Shown: positions 26,878-35,449 of the stretch, piece by piece | Layout of the letters: the number at the start of each line of letters is the position of its first letter | Numbering within the stretch: the first letter of the stretch is position 1 | Assembly (NCBI RefSeq): GCF_000407185.1 | Contig: NZ_KE136483.1 | Span: 744,001 to 808,000 of the forward strand | DNA from: Enterococcus malodoratus ATCC 43197 | Lineage (GTDB): Bacteria > Bacillota > Bacilli > Lactobacillales > Enterococcaceae | Length of the DNA: 64,000 nt | Direction: 5' to 3' | Notes under the pieces: generated by a model | What the model saw: only the letters and a program-made list of their open reading frames with translations | Told to the model about the DNA's origin: nothing | Databases searched by the model: none | Translations under genes and position numbers: made by a program

Positions 26878-27463
26878 TGACAATTATTCAGCGATGAATC
26901 GCGAAGCGTTGATGCAAGCTGTTCAAATGCGAATGAGTGAGCGGCGTTTCACGCATGTGCTCGGTGTTGAAGAAACAGCGGTTGCCTTGGCTGAGCGTTT
27001 TGGTGAGTCACCTGAAAAAGCAAGTATTGCTGCCTTGACCCATGATTATGCAAAGGAACGTTCTGATGAAGAATTTCAATTGGCGATTGAGCAAGGTGAC
27101 TACGAAGATAAAAAAGAGCTGATAAAATTTGGCAATGCCATTTGGCACGGATTAGTCGGAGCTGATTTTGTTGCTCGCGAGCTGGGTATCACCGATGAAG
27201 CAATTTTAAATGCTATTCGATTGCATACCACAGGTGCGGCTGAGATGTCGTTGTTGGATAAAATCATTTACGTAGCAGATTATATTGAACCGGGCAGAGA
27301 TTTCCCTGGTGTTGAAGATGCGCGTGTAATTGCTTTTAGCGATTTAAATCAGGCTGTTGCTTTTGAAACGAAGCATACGTTGACCCATTTGATTGAGGCT
27401 GAAAAACCAGTTTATCCAAAAACGATTGAGACGTATAATCGTTGGGTTGCTGGCATGAAGTAA
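26867..27463 (+). CDS. yqeK: HD-domain hydrolase YqeK
   Basis: HD-superfamily phosphohydrolase. In related bacteria YqeK splits symmetrical diadenosine tetraphosphate (Ap4A). Metal-binding motifs are visible: His in FTHVLGVEE, the HD pair in LTHDYAKE, and the downstream IWHGLVG and RLHTTG. The ATG at 26867 (198 residues) is preferred; it overlaps the nadD end by 11 bp and has GGAAGAAGGA upstream. A longer frame from 26816 lies within nadD and has no ribosome site. Confidence 0.9.
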   Translation: MNYSDNYSAMNREALMQAVQMRMSERRFTHVLGVEETAVALAERFGESPEKASIAALTHDYAKERSDEEFQLAIEQGDYEDKKELIKFGNAIWHGLVGADFVARELGITDEAILNAIRLHTTGAAEMSLLDKIIYVADYIEPGRDFPGVEDARVIAFSDLNQAVAFETKHTLTHLIEAEKPVYPKTIETYNRWVAGMK

Positions 27464-27493
27464 AAAAAGCACTGTCTCTATTTGTTGAAGTTT

Positions 27494-27523
27494 TTGATTG
27501 AATCAATCTTTTTAAGCTATAAT
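27494..27523 (+). promoter_or_regulatory. Promoter of rsfS-yqeM
   Basis: TTGATT (27494-27499) and a perfect TATAAT (27518-27523) are separated by 18 bp, between yqeK and rsfS. The rsfS-yqeM pair can therefore be expressed apart from the upstream cluster. Confidence 0.7.
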
Positions 27524-27586
27524 CTAGACATCAAAAGATTTTTAGAAAAATGTTATACGTTCATATGAATAAGGAGGAGAATTATC

Positions 27587-27940
27587 ATAGATAGTAAAAA
27601 AATGTTAGAAATAGCCGTCAAGGCAGCCGATTCGAAAAGAGCGGTTGATATCGTGGCATTGAATGTTTCGCAAGTCTCATTATTGGCGGATTATTTCATG
27701 ATTTGTTCAGCAAATTCTGATCGTCAAATCAATGCGATTGTTGACGAGATCATGGATAAAGAAGAAGAAGCGCAAGTCAAAGTTAAACGTGTGGAAGGTA
27801 AAGACGGCGGAAAATGGGTCTTGATCGACTTAGGCGATTTGATCGTTCATGTTTTTAGTACTTCTGAACGCGAATTTTATAATTTAGAAAAATTATGGTC
27901 GGATGCACCACTTGAGAACATTGAGGCTTGGATAGACTAA
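27587..27940 (+). CDS. rsfS: Ribosome silencing factor RsfS (probable non-AUG start)
   Basis: Iojap-family protein that binds L14 of the 50S subunit and blocks subunit joining in starvation. Core motifs LLADYFMICSANSDRQI and KWVLIDLGDLIVHVF are clear. The first ATG is at 27602, but the strong AAGGAGGAG (27571-27579) is more than 20 nt away. In-frame ATT (27581), ATC (27584) and ATA (27587) codons lie between. ATA has the best spacing (9 nt from GGAGG) and gives an N terminus (start)-DSKKMLEIAVKAAD like that of relatives, so it is proposed here; ATC is the alternative. The stop shares a base with the next start. Confidence 0.9.
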   Translation: MDSKKMLEIAVKAADSKRAVDIVALNVSQVSLLADYFMICSANSDRQINAIVDEIMDKEEEAQVKVKRVEGKDGGKWVLIDLGDLIVHVFSTSEREFYNLEKLWSDAPLENIEAWID

Positions 27941-28668
27941 TGGCTTATGAAACATTTGCCTTTGTCTACGACGAAGTAATGGATGATACTTTATATCAGC
28001 AGTGGATGGATTTTACATTAAATCATCTGCCAAAGAAGACAAATCAAATTTTGGAACTAGCTTGTGGGACTGGAGCATTGGCTGTAGAGTTTGCTAAAGC
28101 AGGTTTTGAGGTAACAGGGTTAGATTTATCGGAAGAAATGCTGACGTTAGCTAATGATCGTGCGTTTGAAGAAGAGGTCTCGATTAATTGGCTTGCCGGA
28201 GATATGCTGGATCTTACAGATATCGGCACGTATCAAGCCGTAACTTGTTTTTCTGACTCACTATGTTATATGCAGAATGCTGCACAGGTTCAACAAGTTT
28301 TTGAAGGTGTTTACCAGTTATTAGAAGAGTCAGGGACATTCATTTTTGATGTTCATTCGACTTATCAAATAGACAAAGTTTTTCCAGACTATAGTTTTCA
28401 CGATCAAACGGAAGATTTCGCTTTTCTTTGGGATAGTTATCCCGGTGAATCAGTACATAGTATTGAACACTTTTTAACTTTTTTTGTCAAAAAAGAGGGC
28501 GAAATTTTTGAGCGGTTTGATGAACTTCATAAAGAACGAACGTATTCGTTGGAAACCTATAAACAATTGCTGATGCAGTCTGGTTTCAAAGTTGAGGTTT
28601 TTGCAGACTTCGTTGATGAAGTGCCTCATGAAACAAGTAAACGTTGGTTTTTTGTTTGTAAGAAATAA
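27940..28668 (+). CDS. yqeM: Class I SAM-dependent methyltransferase YqeM
   Basis: A 242-residue Rossmann-fold methyltransferase. Motif I ILELACGTGALAVEFAKAG and the acidic loop VTGLDLSEEML bind S-adenosylmethionine. The substrate is unknown. Gene order (rsfS then yqeM) matches the conserved yqe cluster. The ATG overlaps the rsfS stop (TAATG); a TTG 12 bp upstream is less likely. A terminator follows. Confidence 0.88.
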   Translation: MAYETFAFVYDEVMDDTLYQQWMDFTLNHLPKKTNQILELACGTGALAVEFAKAGFEVTGLDLSEEMLTLANDRAFEEEVSINWLAGDMLDLTDIGTYQAVTCFSDSLCYMQNAAQVQQVFEGVYQLLEESGTFIFDVHSTYQIDKVFPDYSFHDQTEDFAFLWDSYPGESVHSIEHFLTFFVKKEGEIFERFDELHKERTYSLETYKQLLMQSGFKVEVFADFVDEVPHETSKRWFFVCKK

Positions 28669-28692
28669 CCGAGAGCGATCTCGGTTTTTTTA
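28667..28692 (+). terminator. rsfS-yqeM terminator
   Basis: AACCGAGA (28667-28674) pairs with TCTCGGTT (28679-28686) around GCGA, followed by a T run. It overlaps the yqeM stop codon. Confidence 0.92.
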
Positions 28693-28716
28693 ATGCTGAT
28701 AGAAAGGAGCGATTGA

Positions 28717-29856
28717 ATGCGAAGTTGCGGCATTGTCGTGGAATATAATCCATTTCATAACGGTCACCGTTATCATGCGCAAAAGGCACGTGAGTTGAGC
28801 AATGCAGATGTAGTTGTGGCAGTTATGAGCGGTAATTTTCTACAACGAGGAGAACCAGCAATTATTGATAAGTGGGCACGAGCTAAGGCGGCTTTGGAAA
28901 ATGGTGTGGACCTTGTCGTAGAATTGCCATTTGCTTGGGCAGTGCAATCTGCGGATTATTTTGCCAAAGGAAGCATCGCACTATTACAAGCCTTGAAATG
29001 TGATGCGCTGTGCTTTGGCACTGAGAGCGAGAACTCATTTGATTATGCTGATTATGGCAGTTTTTTTGTTAAGGAAAAGGAAGCGATTGATAAACTTTTT
29101 CATGAATTGCCAATTGGTTGGAGTTACCCAGAAAAAATGGCTGAAGTTGTTTCACAATTGTACCCAAATGCACAAAATTTTCCTCCCAATCATATTTTAG
29201 GGTTAAGTTATGCGAAAGAAAATGCCCTATACGAAGATCCAATGGAAATTTTTCCGTTACTCAGAAAAGATCAGGGTTATCATGATGAATCGCTGATTGT
29301 TGATCGATTTGCCAGTGCGACTGGAGTTCGTCAAGCGGTTTTTGCTGATGAGGATGTTTCCGCTTTTGTTCCCCAAACGACATTAAAAGAATTAAAAGAT
29401 ACGCAGATTTCTTGGGCCGCATTTTGGCCGTATTTGAATTATCAATTACGGGCTAATTCTTTGACTAGTCTTCGGGGGATTTATCAAATGAAAGAAGGCC
29501 TGGAGCACCGCTTGGTGGAAAAAGAGGCCGACAATTTTACAGAGTTCATGCAACTTATCAGTACTAAACGCTATACGCAACCGCGATTGCAACGTCTGTT
29601 GACGTATGTTCTACTACAGGTAAAGGAAGCAGAAATAAAGGCTGAACAAGCAAATTCGATGCTTCATATTCTGGGGTTCACAGAAAAGGGGCAAGCCTAC
29701 TTGAATAAAAAGAAAAAGCTGTTTACTTTACCTGTCGCCGCAAAAATCGGGCAAAAGGAGAAAGAAAAGCATTTCTTAACCTATCGTGCGGATCAGGTCT
29801 ATCAATTGGCTCATCCTCGAGAGCAGACAATTGGACGTTTTCCAATTCGCATATAA
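28717..29856 (+). CDS. tmcAL: tRNA(Met) cytidine acetate ligase TmcAL (YlbM)
   Basis: Forms N4-acetylcytidine at the wobble position of elongator tRNA-Met from acetate and ATP. The N-terminal nucleotidyltransferase motif GIVVEYNPFHNGHRYH (His14, His17) and MSGNFLQRGEPAI are strongly conserved in this family. It has 379 residues. GAAAGGAG precedes the ATG. It lies alone between the yqeM terminator and the yebC promoter. Confidence 0.92.
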   Translation: MRSCGIVVEYNPFHNGHRYHAQKARELSNADVVVAVMSGNFLQRGEPAIIDKWARAKAALENGVDLVVELPFAWAVQSADYFAKGSIALLQALKCDALCFGTESENSFDYADYGSFFVKEKEAIDKLFHELPIGWSYPEKMAEVVSQLYPNAQNFPPNHILGLSYAKENALYEDPMEIFPLLRKDQGYHDESLIVDRFASATGVRQAVFADEDVSAFVPQTTLKELKDTQISWAAFWPYLNYQLRANSLTSLRGIYQMKEGLEHRLVEKEADNFTEFMQLISTKRYTQPRLQRLLTYVLLQVKEAEIKAEQANSMLHILGFTEKGQAYLNKKKKLFTLPVAAKIGQKEKEKHFLTYRADQVYQLAHPREQTIGRFPIRI

Positions 29857-29864
29857 AAAATACT

Positions 29865-29892
29865 TTGCAAAGTACAAGCGAGTCGTTATAAT
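29865..29892 (+). promoter_or_regulatory. Promoter of yebC
   Basis: TTGCAA (29865-29870) and TATAAT (29887-29892) are separated by 16 bp, with a leader of about 30 nt. Confidence 0.78.
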
Positions 29893-29928
29893 GAGAAAGT
29901 ATGAAATTAACGAAAGAGAAGTGAAAAC

Positions 29929-30648
29929 ATGGGACGTAAATGGGCGAATATCGTAGCTAAGAAGACTGCGAAAGATGCAAATAATAGTAAAATATACGCT
30001 AAATTTGGAATTGAGATTTATGCGGCAGCAAAATCAGGTGATCCTGATCCGCATGCCAACCAAAAGCTGCGTTTTGTTATTGAACGTGCAAAGACGTATA
30101 ATGTTCCAAAGCATATTATTGATCGAGCAATTGAAAAGGCTAAAGGTTCTGGCGATGAAACTTTCCAAGAGCTGCGTTATGAAGGATTTGGTCCAAATGG
30201 TTCAATGGTGATCGTGGATGCTTTGACGAATAACGTAAACCGGACAGCTTCAGATGTTCGAGCTGCTTTTGGTAAAAACGGCGGAAACATGGGTGTTTCT
30301 GGTGCGGTTGCTTATATGTTCGATAATACGGCACTATTTGGTTTTGCCGGCGAAGATGTTGATGACATTTTAGAATACTTAATGGATAAAGATATTGACG
30401 TACGAGATGTAGTTGATGAAGACGGTCAAATCATCGTTTATGGCGAACCCGAAGACTTCAATGCGATTCAAGAAGCCTTGAAAGAAAAAGGTATTACAGA
30501 ATTTTCTGTTGCTGAAATGCAGATGATTCCGCAAAATGAAGTGGAATTAACCGGAGAAGACTTAGAAAAGTTCGAAAAAATGATTGATGTTTTGGATGAA
30601 CTGGAAGATGTTCAACAAGTTTATCACAATGTTGAAATAGACGAATAA
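29929..30648 (+). CDS. yebC: YebC/PmpR family protein
   Basis: A 239-residue YebC-fold protein. The N terminus [20 protein letters not shown] marks the YeeN-like branch common in lactic acid bacteria. YebC proteins were annotated as transcription regulators; recent work on YebC types points to a role in translation of proline-rich stretches. The role of this copy cannot be decided from sequence. A single gene between its promoter and a bidirectional terminator. The 100 bp after its stop hold nothing else I can identify. Confidence 0.9.
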   Translation: MGRKWANIVAKKTAKDANNSKIYAKFGIEIYAAAKSGDPDPHANQKLRFVIERAKTYNVPKHIIDRAIEKAKGSGDETFQELRYEGFGPNGSMVIVDALTNNVNRTASDVRAAFGKNGGNMGVSGAVAYMFDNTALFGFAGEDVDDILEYLMDKDIDVRDVVDEDGQIIVYGEPEDFNAIQEALKEKGITEFSVAEMQMIPQNEVELTGEDLEKFEKMIDVLDELEDVQQVYHNVEIDE

Positions 30649-30752
30649 TTTAGTAAGGTCAGAAAGAATCATTTTTGAAGTATCTTTAATGGATAATTAT
30701 CGCTATGAAGACCGATTTCTTTCTAAATAAGTATTATATCTAATAGTTAATC

Positions 30753-30790
30753 AAAAAGTCGAAATCCCACTAAGGATTTCGACTTTTTTT
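30753..30790. terminator. Bidirectional terminator between yebC and helD
   Basis: A 15-bp perfect stem (AAAAAGTCGAAATCC at 30753-30767, complement at 30774-30788) with loop CACTAA has T tracts on both strands. It ends the convergent genes yebC and helD. Confidence 0.93.
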
Positions 30791-33071
30791 AATCTAACGT
30801 TGTCTGAACATAGAGACTTTCAGGAATAGTTTCCAATAAAGGACTTCGATTACCAATAACTAATAGGTTTAGTTCATGCATCGCGCGGGTGCACACGGTA
30901 TAAAGAATTAATTTGTCTTGTTCACTGTGATAATTTTCAGGTGAAATGTTCCAAGCGAAAACACGGTCAAATTCTAATCCTTTGGCTAAATAGGTTGGAA
31001 TGATGATCAGACTCTTTTTCATGAAGTCTTCCTCATCTGTCAATAATTGCACTTGGTCCCTTTGACTAGGTGTCAATTGATCATAAAGTGCCTGACATTC
31101 TTCGACGGTTTTAGCGATAATAGCTGTCCGCCAGTATTTAGCCATCTCGGCAGTTTCTTCGATCTGGTGAATGAGCCCTTCAATCATTTGGCTCGATTCA
31201 TTTGTATAATAAACTTTTGGCAGGTCACCAACTCGGGCAGTCAGCTCAACACGATTTTCTTGAGTCAGGAATTGGTTGGCAAAGTTAGTGATCTCTTCTG
31301 TTGAACGATAGCTGGTCGTCAACTCGAAATGAGTTAATGCCTGATCAGGAAAAATTTGTTCCAAAGAATGAACCATACTCTCATTGCCGAAGACCTTCTG
31401 GTTTAAGTCGCCGCAAAGCGTATAGGTTGCTTTGGGATATAAATGACGCAACAATGCTACTTGTGCTGGTGAGAAGTCTTGCATCTCATCGATAAAAATG
31501 AAACGAGCTTTTTGTTTAACATCTAGCGGATGAATAGATTTCATTAAAAGAAACATCAAAGTACCATCTTCTAGGCTGATATCCTTCCGCTTAAAATCAT
31601 TCAATAATTCTTCAAGCATCAGTTTCCAATTTTGATCGGTTAGCTGGTAGTGTGACAACAATTGATTCGGTACATTTTGTAAAAAATGCAGGTATTGTTT
31701 AGCGTAATTAACGAAACCAAATCGATTGATTTGTCTGCGAATAGGGCGTAATTTTTTACGAACGACCTTTTGTGCCATTTGACGACGCAAACGACGTTCG
31801 GCTTTTTCTGAATCTTCCATATCAGGATTGTTGATAAACAGAGCATCGACTAACTCATCGGCTGCCTTTTTAACCCAATCTTTTTTCATTTCGTCCTTTT
31901 CTAATCCGCCTAATTTCTTTAAAAGTTTTGTTTGCAATAACTGCATTCGTTGATACATTGGCAGTTCAGGGTTGGCCTCTTGATACCAATTCCGAATTTG
32001 TTTCTTCGAAATTAATACATCCTGTTTCAATTTGAGATCACGGAACAACGGACCTAAATCGGCGATTCGGTCGACATATTTATACAATTCTTGTACGATT
32101 GCATAACTGCTTTTTGCTCGCAATACCCGGTCGTCTTGTCCAGAAAGAAAGACTTCTTCGTGGCTGTCTTCGGTGTGAATCTGATAAGAAGGCAATAGGG
32201 CACTTAAAAAAGTTTTGAACGTTTCCGTGGGTATCCCGCTTTCACCTAGCGAAGGTAAAACAGTTGAGATGTAATCTGAAAAAATGTGGTTAGGAGAAAA
32301 TAGCAGAACTTGCTCGTTGTCTAACCATTTCCGATTGTGATACAGCAGGTAGGCAACACGCTGCAGCAACGCGGAAGTTTTTCCGCTGCCGGCAATTCCT
32401 TCCACTACTAAAACTTTACTTTTTGTATCACGGATGATCTCATTTTGTGAACGTTGGATTGTTGCTACGATGTTCTTCATATGATTTGAAGAAGCTTCGT
32501 CTAAAATTTCCAATAGAAAATCATCATTGATAGCCTCGGATGTATCTACCATTGACAGCATTTGTCCTTCTCGAATCTTAAATTGACGTTTTAGTAATAA
32601 TTCGATAGGAATAATGGCGTCATGGGCTTCATATTGTGTTTGTCCTAAGGTGCCTTCGTAATAGAGATTGGCAATTGGTGCCCGCCAGTCAATTACGACC
32701 GTTTCTTCATGCGTGTCTCGTAATGATGCGATTCCTAGATAAAGCGTTTCTGCTTCTTGATCTTCTTTAAAATCAATCCTCGCAAAATAAGGATTTTCTT
32801 TCATAAGCCGCAAAGCTTTTTGGCGCTTTTCCTGCGAGGCAAATGTTTGATAGCGTAAAAGCAAATCAGCCTCATGTTGTCGTGTATCTGCCATCGTCTC
32901 CGCTAAAGCTTCGAAAGAACCACCTTGAACTCTTTGTCCGGCGTTTTCTCGCATATCGGTATCAAATTTTGATTTGGTTTCTTTTTTTTGACTGTCCAAA
33001 AAAGCAATTTCCTGTTGGATCAATGCGCTTGTCTGTTGGACGTGCTCTTGTTCGTATTCTCTCGCGTTCAT
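30789..33071 (-). CDS. helD: RNA polymerase recycling motor ATPase HelD
   Basis: UvrD/Rep-like superfamily 1 protein of the Gram-positive HelD type, which uses ATP to free stalled RNA polymerase from DNA. An N-terminal coiled-coil arm (about the first 120 residues) precedes Walker A VEGIAGSGKTSALL, Walker B RFIFIDEMQDFSPAQ and the motif V/VI region AKGLEFDRVFAWN and TVCTRAMHEL. From the ATG at 33071 (GGGGG upstream) it has 760 residues. The frame runs on to 33218, but that part encodes no homologous sequence and crosses the promoter. Confidence 0.92.
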   Translation of the reverse strand: MNAREYEQEHVQQTSALIQQEIAFLDSQKKETKSKFDTDMRENAGQRVQGGSFEALAETMADTRQHEADLLLRYQTFASQEKRQKALRLMKENPYFARIDFKEDQEAETLYLGIASLRDTHEETVVIDWRAPIANLYYEGTLGQTQYEAHDAIIPIELLLKRQFKIREGQMLSMVDTSEAINDDFLLEILDEASSNHMKNIVATIQRSQNEIIRDTKSKVLVVEGIAGSGKTSALLQRVAYLLYHNRKWLDNEQVLLFSPNHIFSDYISTVLPSLGESGIPTETFKTFLSALLPSYQIHTEDSHEEVFLSGQDDRVLRAKSSYAIVQELYKYVDRIADLGPLFRDLKLKQDVLISKKQIRNWYQEANPELPMYQRMQLLQTKLLKKLGGLEKDEMKKDWVKKAADELVDALFINNPDMEDSEKAERRLRRQMAQKVVRKKLRPIRRQINRFGFVNYAKQYLHFLQNVPNQLLSHYQLTDQNWKLMLEELLNDFKRKDISLEDGTLMFLLMKSIHPLDVKQKARFIFIDEMQDFSPAQVALLRHLYPKATYTLCGDLNQKVFGNESMVHSLEQIFPDQALTHFELTTSYRSTEEITNFANQFLTQENRVELTARVGDLPKVYYTNESSQMIEGLIHQIEETAEMAKYWRTAIIAKTVEECQALYDQLTPSQRDQVQLLTDEEDFMKKSLIIIPTYLAKGLEFDRVFAWNISPENYHSEQDKLILYTVCTRAMHELNLLVIGNRSPLLETIPESLYVQTTLD

Positions 33072-33117
33072 TGAGCATCCCCCTTTGTTTTCCATCAACT
33101 GTTTATAACAGCATAAT

Positions 33118-33147
33118 AGTATAGCATACAAAGAAGGGGAGAAGCAA
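33118..33147 (-). promoter_or_regulatory. Promoter of helD
   Basis: On the minus strand, TTGCTT (33147-33142) and TATACT (33123-33118) are separated by 18 bp, about 47 bp before the helD ATG. Confidence 0.65.
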
Positions 33148-33223
33148 AAAGCTGAATTTAAGGGGAATTTACTTACCAGGCTGCTCGAATTGACGCTAGT
33201 ATAAAGTAGTACATACACGCGTC

Positions 33224-33251
33224 AAAAAAGGAACAGAGTCAACTCTGTTCC
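33224..33251 (-). terminator. Terminator of the VOC gene pair
   Basis: GGAACAGAG (33230-33238) and CTCTGTTCC (33243-33251) pair around a 4-nt loop. On the minus strand T6 follows. It lies 10 bp beyond the stop of the downstream VOC gene. Confidence 0.9.
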
Positions 33252-33260
33252 ATAAATAGT

Positions 33261-34127
33261 TTATATCAGGCCATCATGGGCTCGTTGAATCTGAGCAAGA
33301 TCAATTTTTTTCATTTTATACATTTCCTGAGTTGCACGTTGAGCCTTTTTTGTATCAGGATCGGTGGTCATCTGGAGCAGTTCCTTATTAACCGTTTGCC
33401 AGTAAACACCATAACGATCCTCCATCCAGCCGCAAGGCCACTCTTTTCCGTCAGCGGTGATAGCCTCCCAAACCTGATCAATATCTGCTTGATCCTTGAG
33501 GTAGAAGTAGAAGGAATTTCCCATTGTAAAATCAAAATCGTGTTTTTCTGGACTATCCATTATGATCAGATCGTGACCGCGAAGTTGGAAACCTGCCGCA
33601 CGTAAGCGATCGTCTTTCCCCTTAATTACAAAATTCTGCTTTCCTCCGAAAGCGTTGATCCATTCGTCCATTGCAGCTTGAGCCATGCCGTAGTTTTCAT
33701 TTGCAAACATGATGCAGGGAACAATCGTTTGTAAGCTTTCACCTAAGCGAACTTGCCAAGAAAAACCAAAACGATCGTTTGTCCAACCAAATTTTCCTAA
33801 TTCCGGATAGTCTGTTAACGGCATCAATGTTTCACCACCTGCATTCAATTGCTCCCAAACACGGTTAAGTTGCTCTTCATTCTCACAATTTACGACATAA
33901 GAAATCGCAGGTGTAGGTGTGAAAGTGTCCCCTCCATTTAGTAAAAGAAATTCACAACCAGCCAATTCCAAAGTGATTGTTAGCAAATCCCCAATTTTTC
34001 CATGCTCATCCGTAATAAAGTAGGTTTCATTTTCTTTTTTACTATCTTCGAAAATTTCTAAATAAAAGTCAGCCGCTTCGGCCAAGTGACCATTAAACCA
34101 GAGACAACAGCCAAATTGCTGTTCCAT
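33261..34127 (-). CDS. Two-domain VOC (PhnB/3-demethylubiquinone methyltransferase-like) protein
   Basis: A 288-residue protein made of two vicinal-oxygen-chelate modules in tandem (about 1-130 and 135-265). Each shows the PhnB-like repeat: WFNGHLAEAADFYLEIF and a later GWTNDRFGFSWQV in the first, GWMEDRYGVYWQTV in the second. These proteins are often annotated as 3-demethylubiquinone methyltransferase-like or glyoxalase-like, but their reaction is unknown, and this organism is not expected to make ubiquinone. It follows the next entry by 18 bp in one operon on the minus strand. Confidence 0.82.
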   Translation of the reverse strand: MEQQFGCCLWFNGHLAEAADFYLEIFEDSKKENETYFITDEHGKIGDLLTITLELAGCEFLLLNGGDTFTPTPAISYVVNCENEEQLNRVWEQLNAGGETLMPLTDYPELGKFGWTNDRFGFSWQVRLGESLQTIVPCIMFANENYGMAQAAMDEWINAFGGKQNFVIKGKDDRLRAAGFQLRGHDLIIMDSPEKHDFDFTMGNSFYFYLKDQADIDQVWEAITADGKEWPCGWMEDRYGVYWQTVNKELLQMTTDPDTKKAQRATQEMYKMKKIDLAQIQRAHDGLI

Positions 34128-34145
34128 GATTCGTTCATCCTCTCA

Positions 34146-34556
34146 TTAATAAAGATTGATGTGCCAGTTTACGCCATATTGATCTTTGACCATACCGTAT
34201 AAGTCTGCCCAAAAAGTCTTTTCAAGTGGAAGCAGTATAGTTCCGTTCGTCGCTAATTGCTGAAAAATATTTGAAGCTTCATCTGCAGTTTTCGCATTAA
34301 AAACCAGCGCGACATTATTCCCAACAACTATTGGCGGTGCCATGCCTTCCGGACTATCAGAAATCATAACATTCGTGTCATTAATTTTCAGGTTAGAGTT
34401 CATCACTAAATTTTTAATATTTTCGTCAACAGGATGTTCTTCGTCGTGAGGCATCTGTCCAAAGGTCATAATTTGGGCAGGCTCAGTCTTGAATACAGTT
34501 TCGTAAAAGGCAATTGCTTCTGTCGCTTGATCGCTAAAATGTAAATAAATATCCAT
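34146..34556 (-). CDS. VOC family protein (PhnB-like)
   Basis: A 136-residue single-module VOC protein: HFSDQATEAIAFYETVF at the start, ISDSPEGM in the middle and WADLYGMVKDQYGVNWHINLY at the end, the usual PhnB-like signature. Function unknown; metal-dependent isomerisation, bleomycin-type sequestration and simple binding are all found in the fold. GGAGGAAAAC precedes the ATG. It is the first gene of a two-gene operon with the two-domain VOC gene. Confidence 0.85.
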   Translation of the reverse strand: MDIYLHFSDQATEAIAFYETVFKTEPAQIMTFGQMPHDEEHPVDENIKNLVMNSNLKINDTNVMISDSPEGMAPPIVVGNNVALVFNAKTADEASNIFQQLATNGTILLPLEKTFWADLYGMVKDQYGVNWHINLY

Positions 34557-34639
34557 TAGTTTTCCTCCGTTCTGATGCTCTTACTTTACCATGAAGAAAG
34601 GGCTATCAATAACATTTTGACTCGCAGAAGTGATTATCT

Positions 34640-34668
34640 TTGACGTATTTAGAGGAACTAATTATGCT
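34640..34668 (+). promoter_or_regulatory. Promoter of the small KOW-like gene
   Basis: TTGACG (34640-34645) and TATGCT (34663-34668) are separated by 17 bp. A short leader leads to the gene at 34701. Confidence 0.6.
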
Positions 34669-34700
34669 TAGGGTAAGTTTTGGGAACGGAGGGACAATGA

Positions 34701-34874
34701 ATGGAGAAATTTAAACTGGGCGAGAGCGTAACCGTACATACGGGACCTTTCAAAGGGATTTATGGGATAATTGTTTCTTTTGATAAGAAACGAGAAAAAT
34801 ATTTAGTCCGCTTCAATGGTCAGCAGCAACTCTATTTTTCGCCAGATGAAATTATTTTATGGTCAGAAAAATAG
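34701..34874 (+). CDS. Small KOW/SH3-like protein, 57 residues
   Basis: An ATG at 34701 is preceded by GGAGGG with a 7-nt spacer, and a promoter lies upstream. The 57-residue product has the pattern GESVTVHTGPFKGIYGIIV followed by KYLVRFNGQQQLYFSPDEII, which resembles a KOW-type small beta barrel as in NusG or ribosomal protein L24. An RNA- or ribosome-related role is possible but not shown. The signals and the domain-like sequence support a real gene that is easily missed for its size. Confidence 0.7.
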   Translation: MEKFKLGESVTVHTGPFKGIYGIIVSFDKKREKYLVRFNGQQQLYFSPDEIILWSEK

Positions 34875-34955
34875 TAGATTAGTTTTACCTTCATTTTATT
34901 GTGAATTATGATAAAATGAAGCGACAAAAATATAGAATTAAAGGAGCGATTGACA

Positions 34956-35132
34956 ATGCCGTTCGTACACATTGAGTTAGTCGAAGGAAGAACAGAAGAG
35001 CAATTAACAAAAATGGTAGAAGAGGTAACTAAGGCAGTTTCAAGTACTGTTGGAGCACCAAAAGAGAATATTCATGTTATCATCAATGAGATGCAAAAAG
35101 GGAAATATGCACAAGGCGGCAAGTGGAAATAA
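34956..35132 (+). CDS. 4-oxalocrotonate tautomerase family protein
   Basis: A 58-residue tautomerase subunit. After Met removal Pro1 is the catalytic base ([12 protein letters not shown]), and the later segment [15 protein letters not shown] is typical. Members work as hexamers and interconvert keto and enol forms; in lactic acid bacteria the physiological substrate is unknown. The ATG at 34956 (AAAGGAG upstream) is chosen over the TTG at 34950 because Pro must follow the initiator. Confidence 0.9.
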   Translation: MPFVHIELVEGRTEEQLTKMVEEVTKAVSSTVGAPKENIHVIINEMQKGKYAQGGKWK

Positions 35133-35147
35133 TAAATTATATTATAC

Positions 35148-35177
35148 TTGCATTTCAAATCAATAAGTGTTTATAAT
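35148..35177 (+). promoter_or_regulatory. Promoter of thrS
   Basis: TTGCAT (35148-35153) and TATAAT (35172-35177) are separated by 18 bp, just upstream of the T-box leader. Confidence 0.75.
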
Positions 35178-35189
35178 AGCCTTGTAATT

Positions 35190-35417
35190 GATTGATGAAG
35201 AAAGACACCTGAACTTGAAGGCTGTTTACCAGAGAGGAAAAGCAAGGCTGAGACTTTTCCAAACAAGCGCAAGTGATGACCACTTTCAGAGACTTCTGCG
35301 TAAATGCGGAGGCGGACAGCGCCGTTATCGCTTGTGAGGGGCAGAAATTCTGCTCAAAGATTAGGTGGAACCACGTTTATTCGTCCTAGTACCGTATGCG
35401 GTACTAGGACTTTTTTT
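35190..35417 (+). promoter_or_regulatory. T-box riboswitch leader of thrS
   Basis: A tRNA-sensing leader. The T-box sequence AGGTGGAACCACG is at 35363-35375; its UGGA would pair with the UCCA end of uncharged tRNA-Thr. The specifier is probably ACC (Thr) at 35279-35281, followed by ACTTT. An 11-bp terminator stem (GTCCTAGTACC at 35383-35393, complement at 35400-35410) with a T7 tail follows. Uncharged tRNA-Thr would favour the antiterminator and raise thrS expression. Confidence 0.93.
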
Positions 35418-35449
35418 ATCAATCAAAACTAATAAGGGGGAACTACAGG

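Noticed and set aside
33072-33218. 49-codon N-terminal extension of helD
   Set aside because: It contains the promoter (-10 at 33118-33123) and lacks homology; the ATG at 33071 has GGGGG upstream.
34925-34955. Upstream TTG start for the tautomerase (34950)
   Set aside because: It would place three residues before the catalytic Pro, which must be N-terminal after Met removal; the ATG at 34956 has the right ribosome-site spacing.
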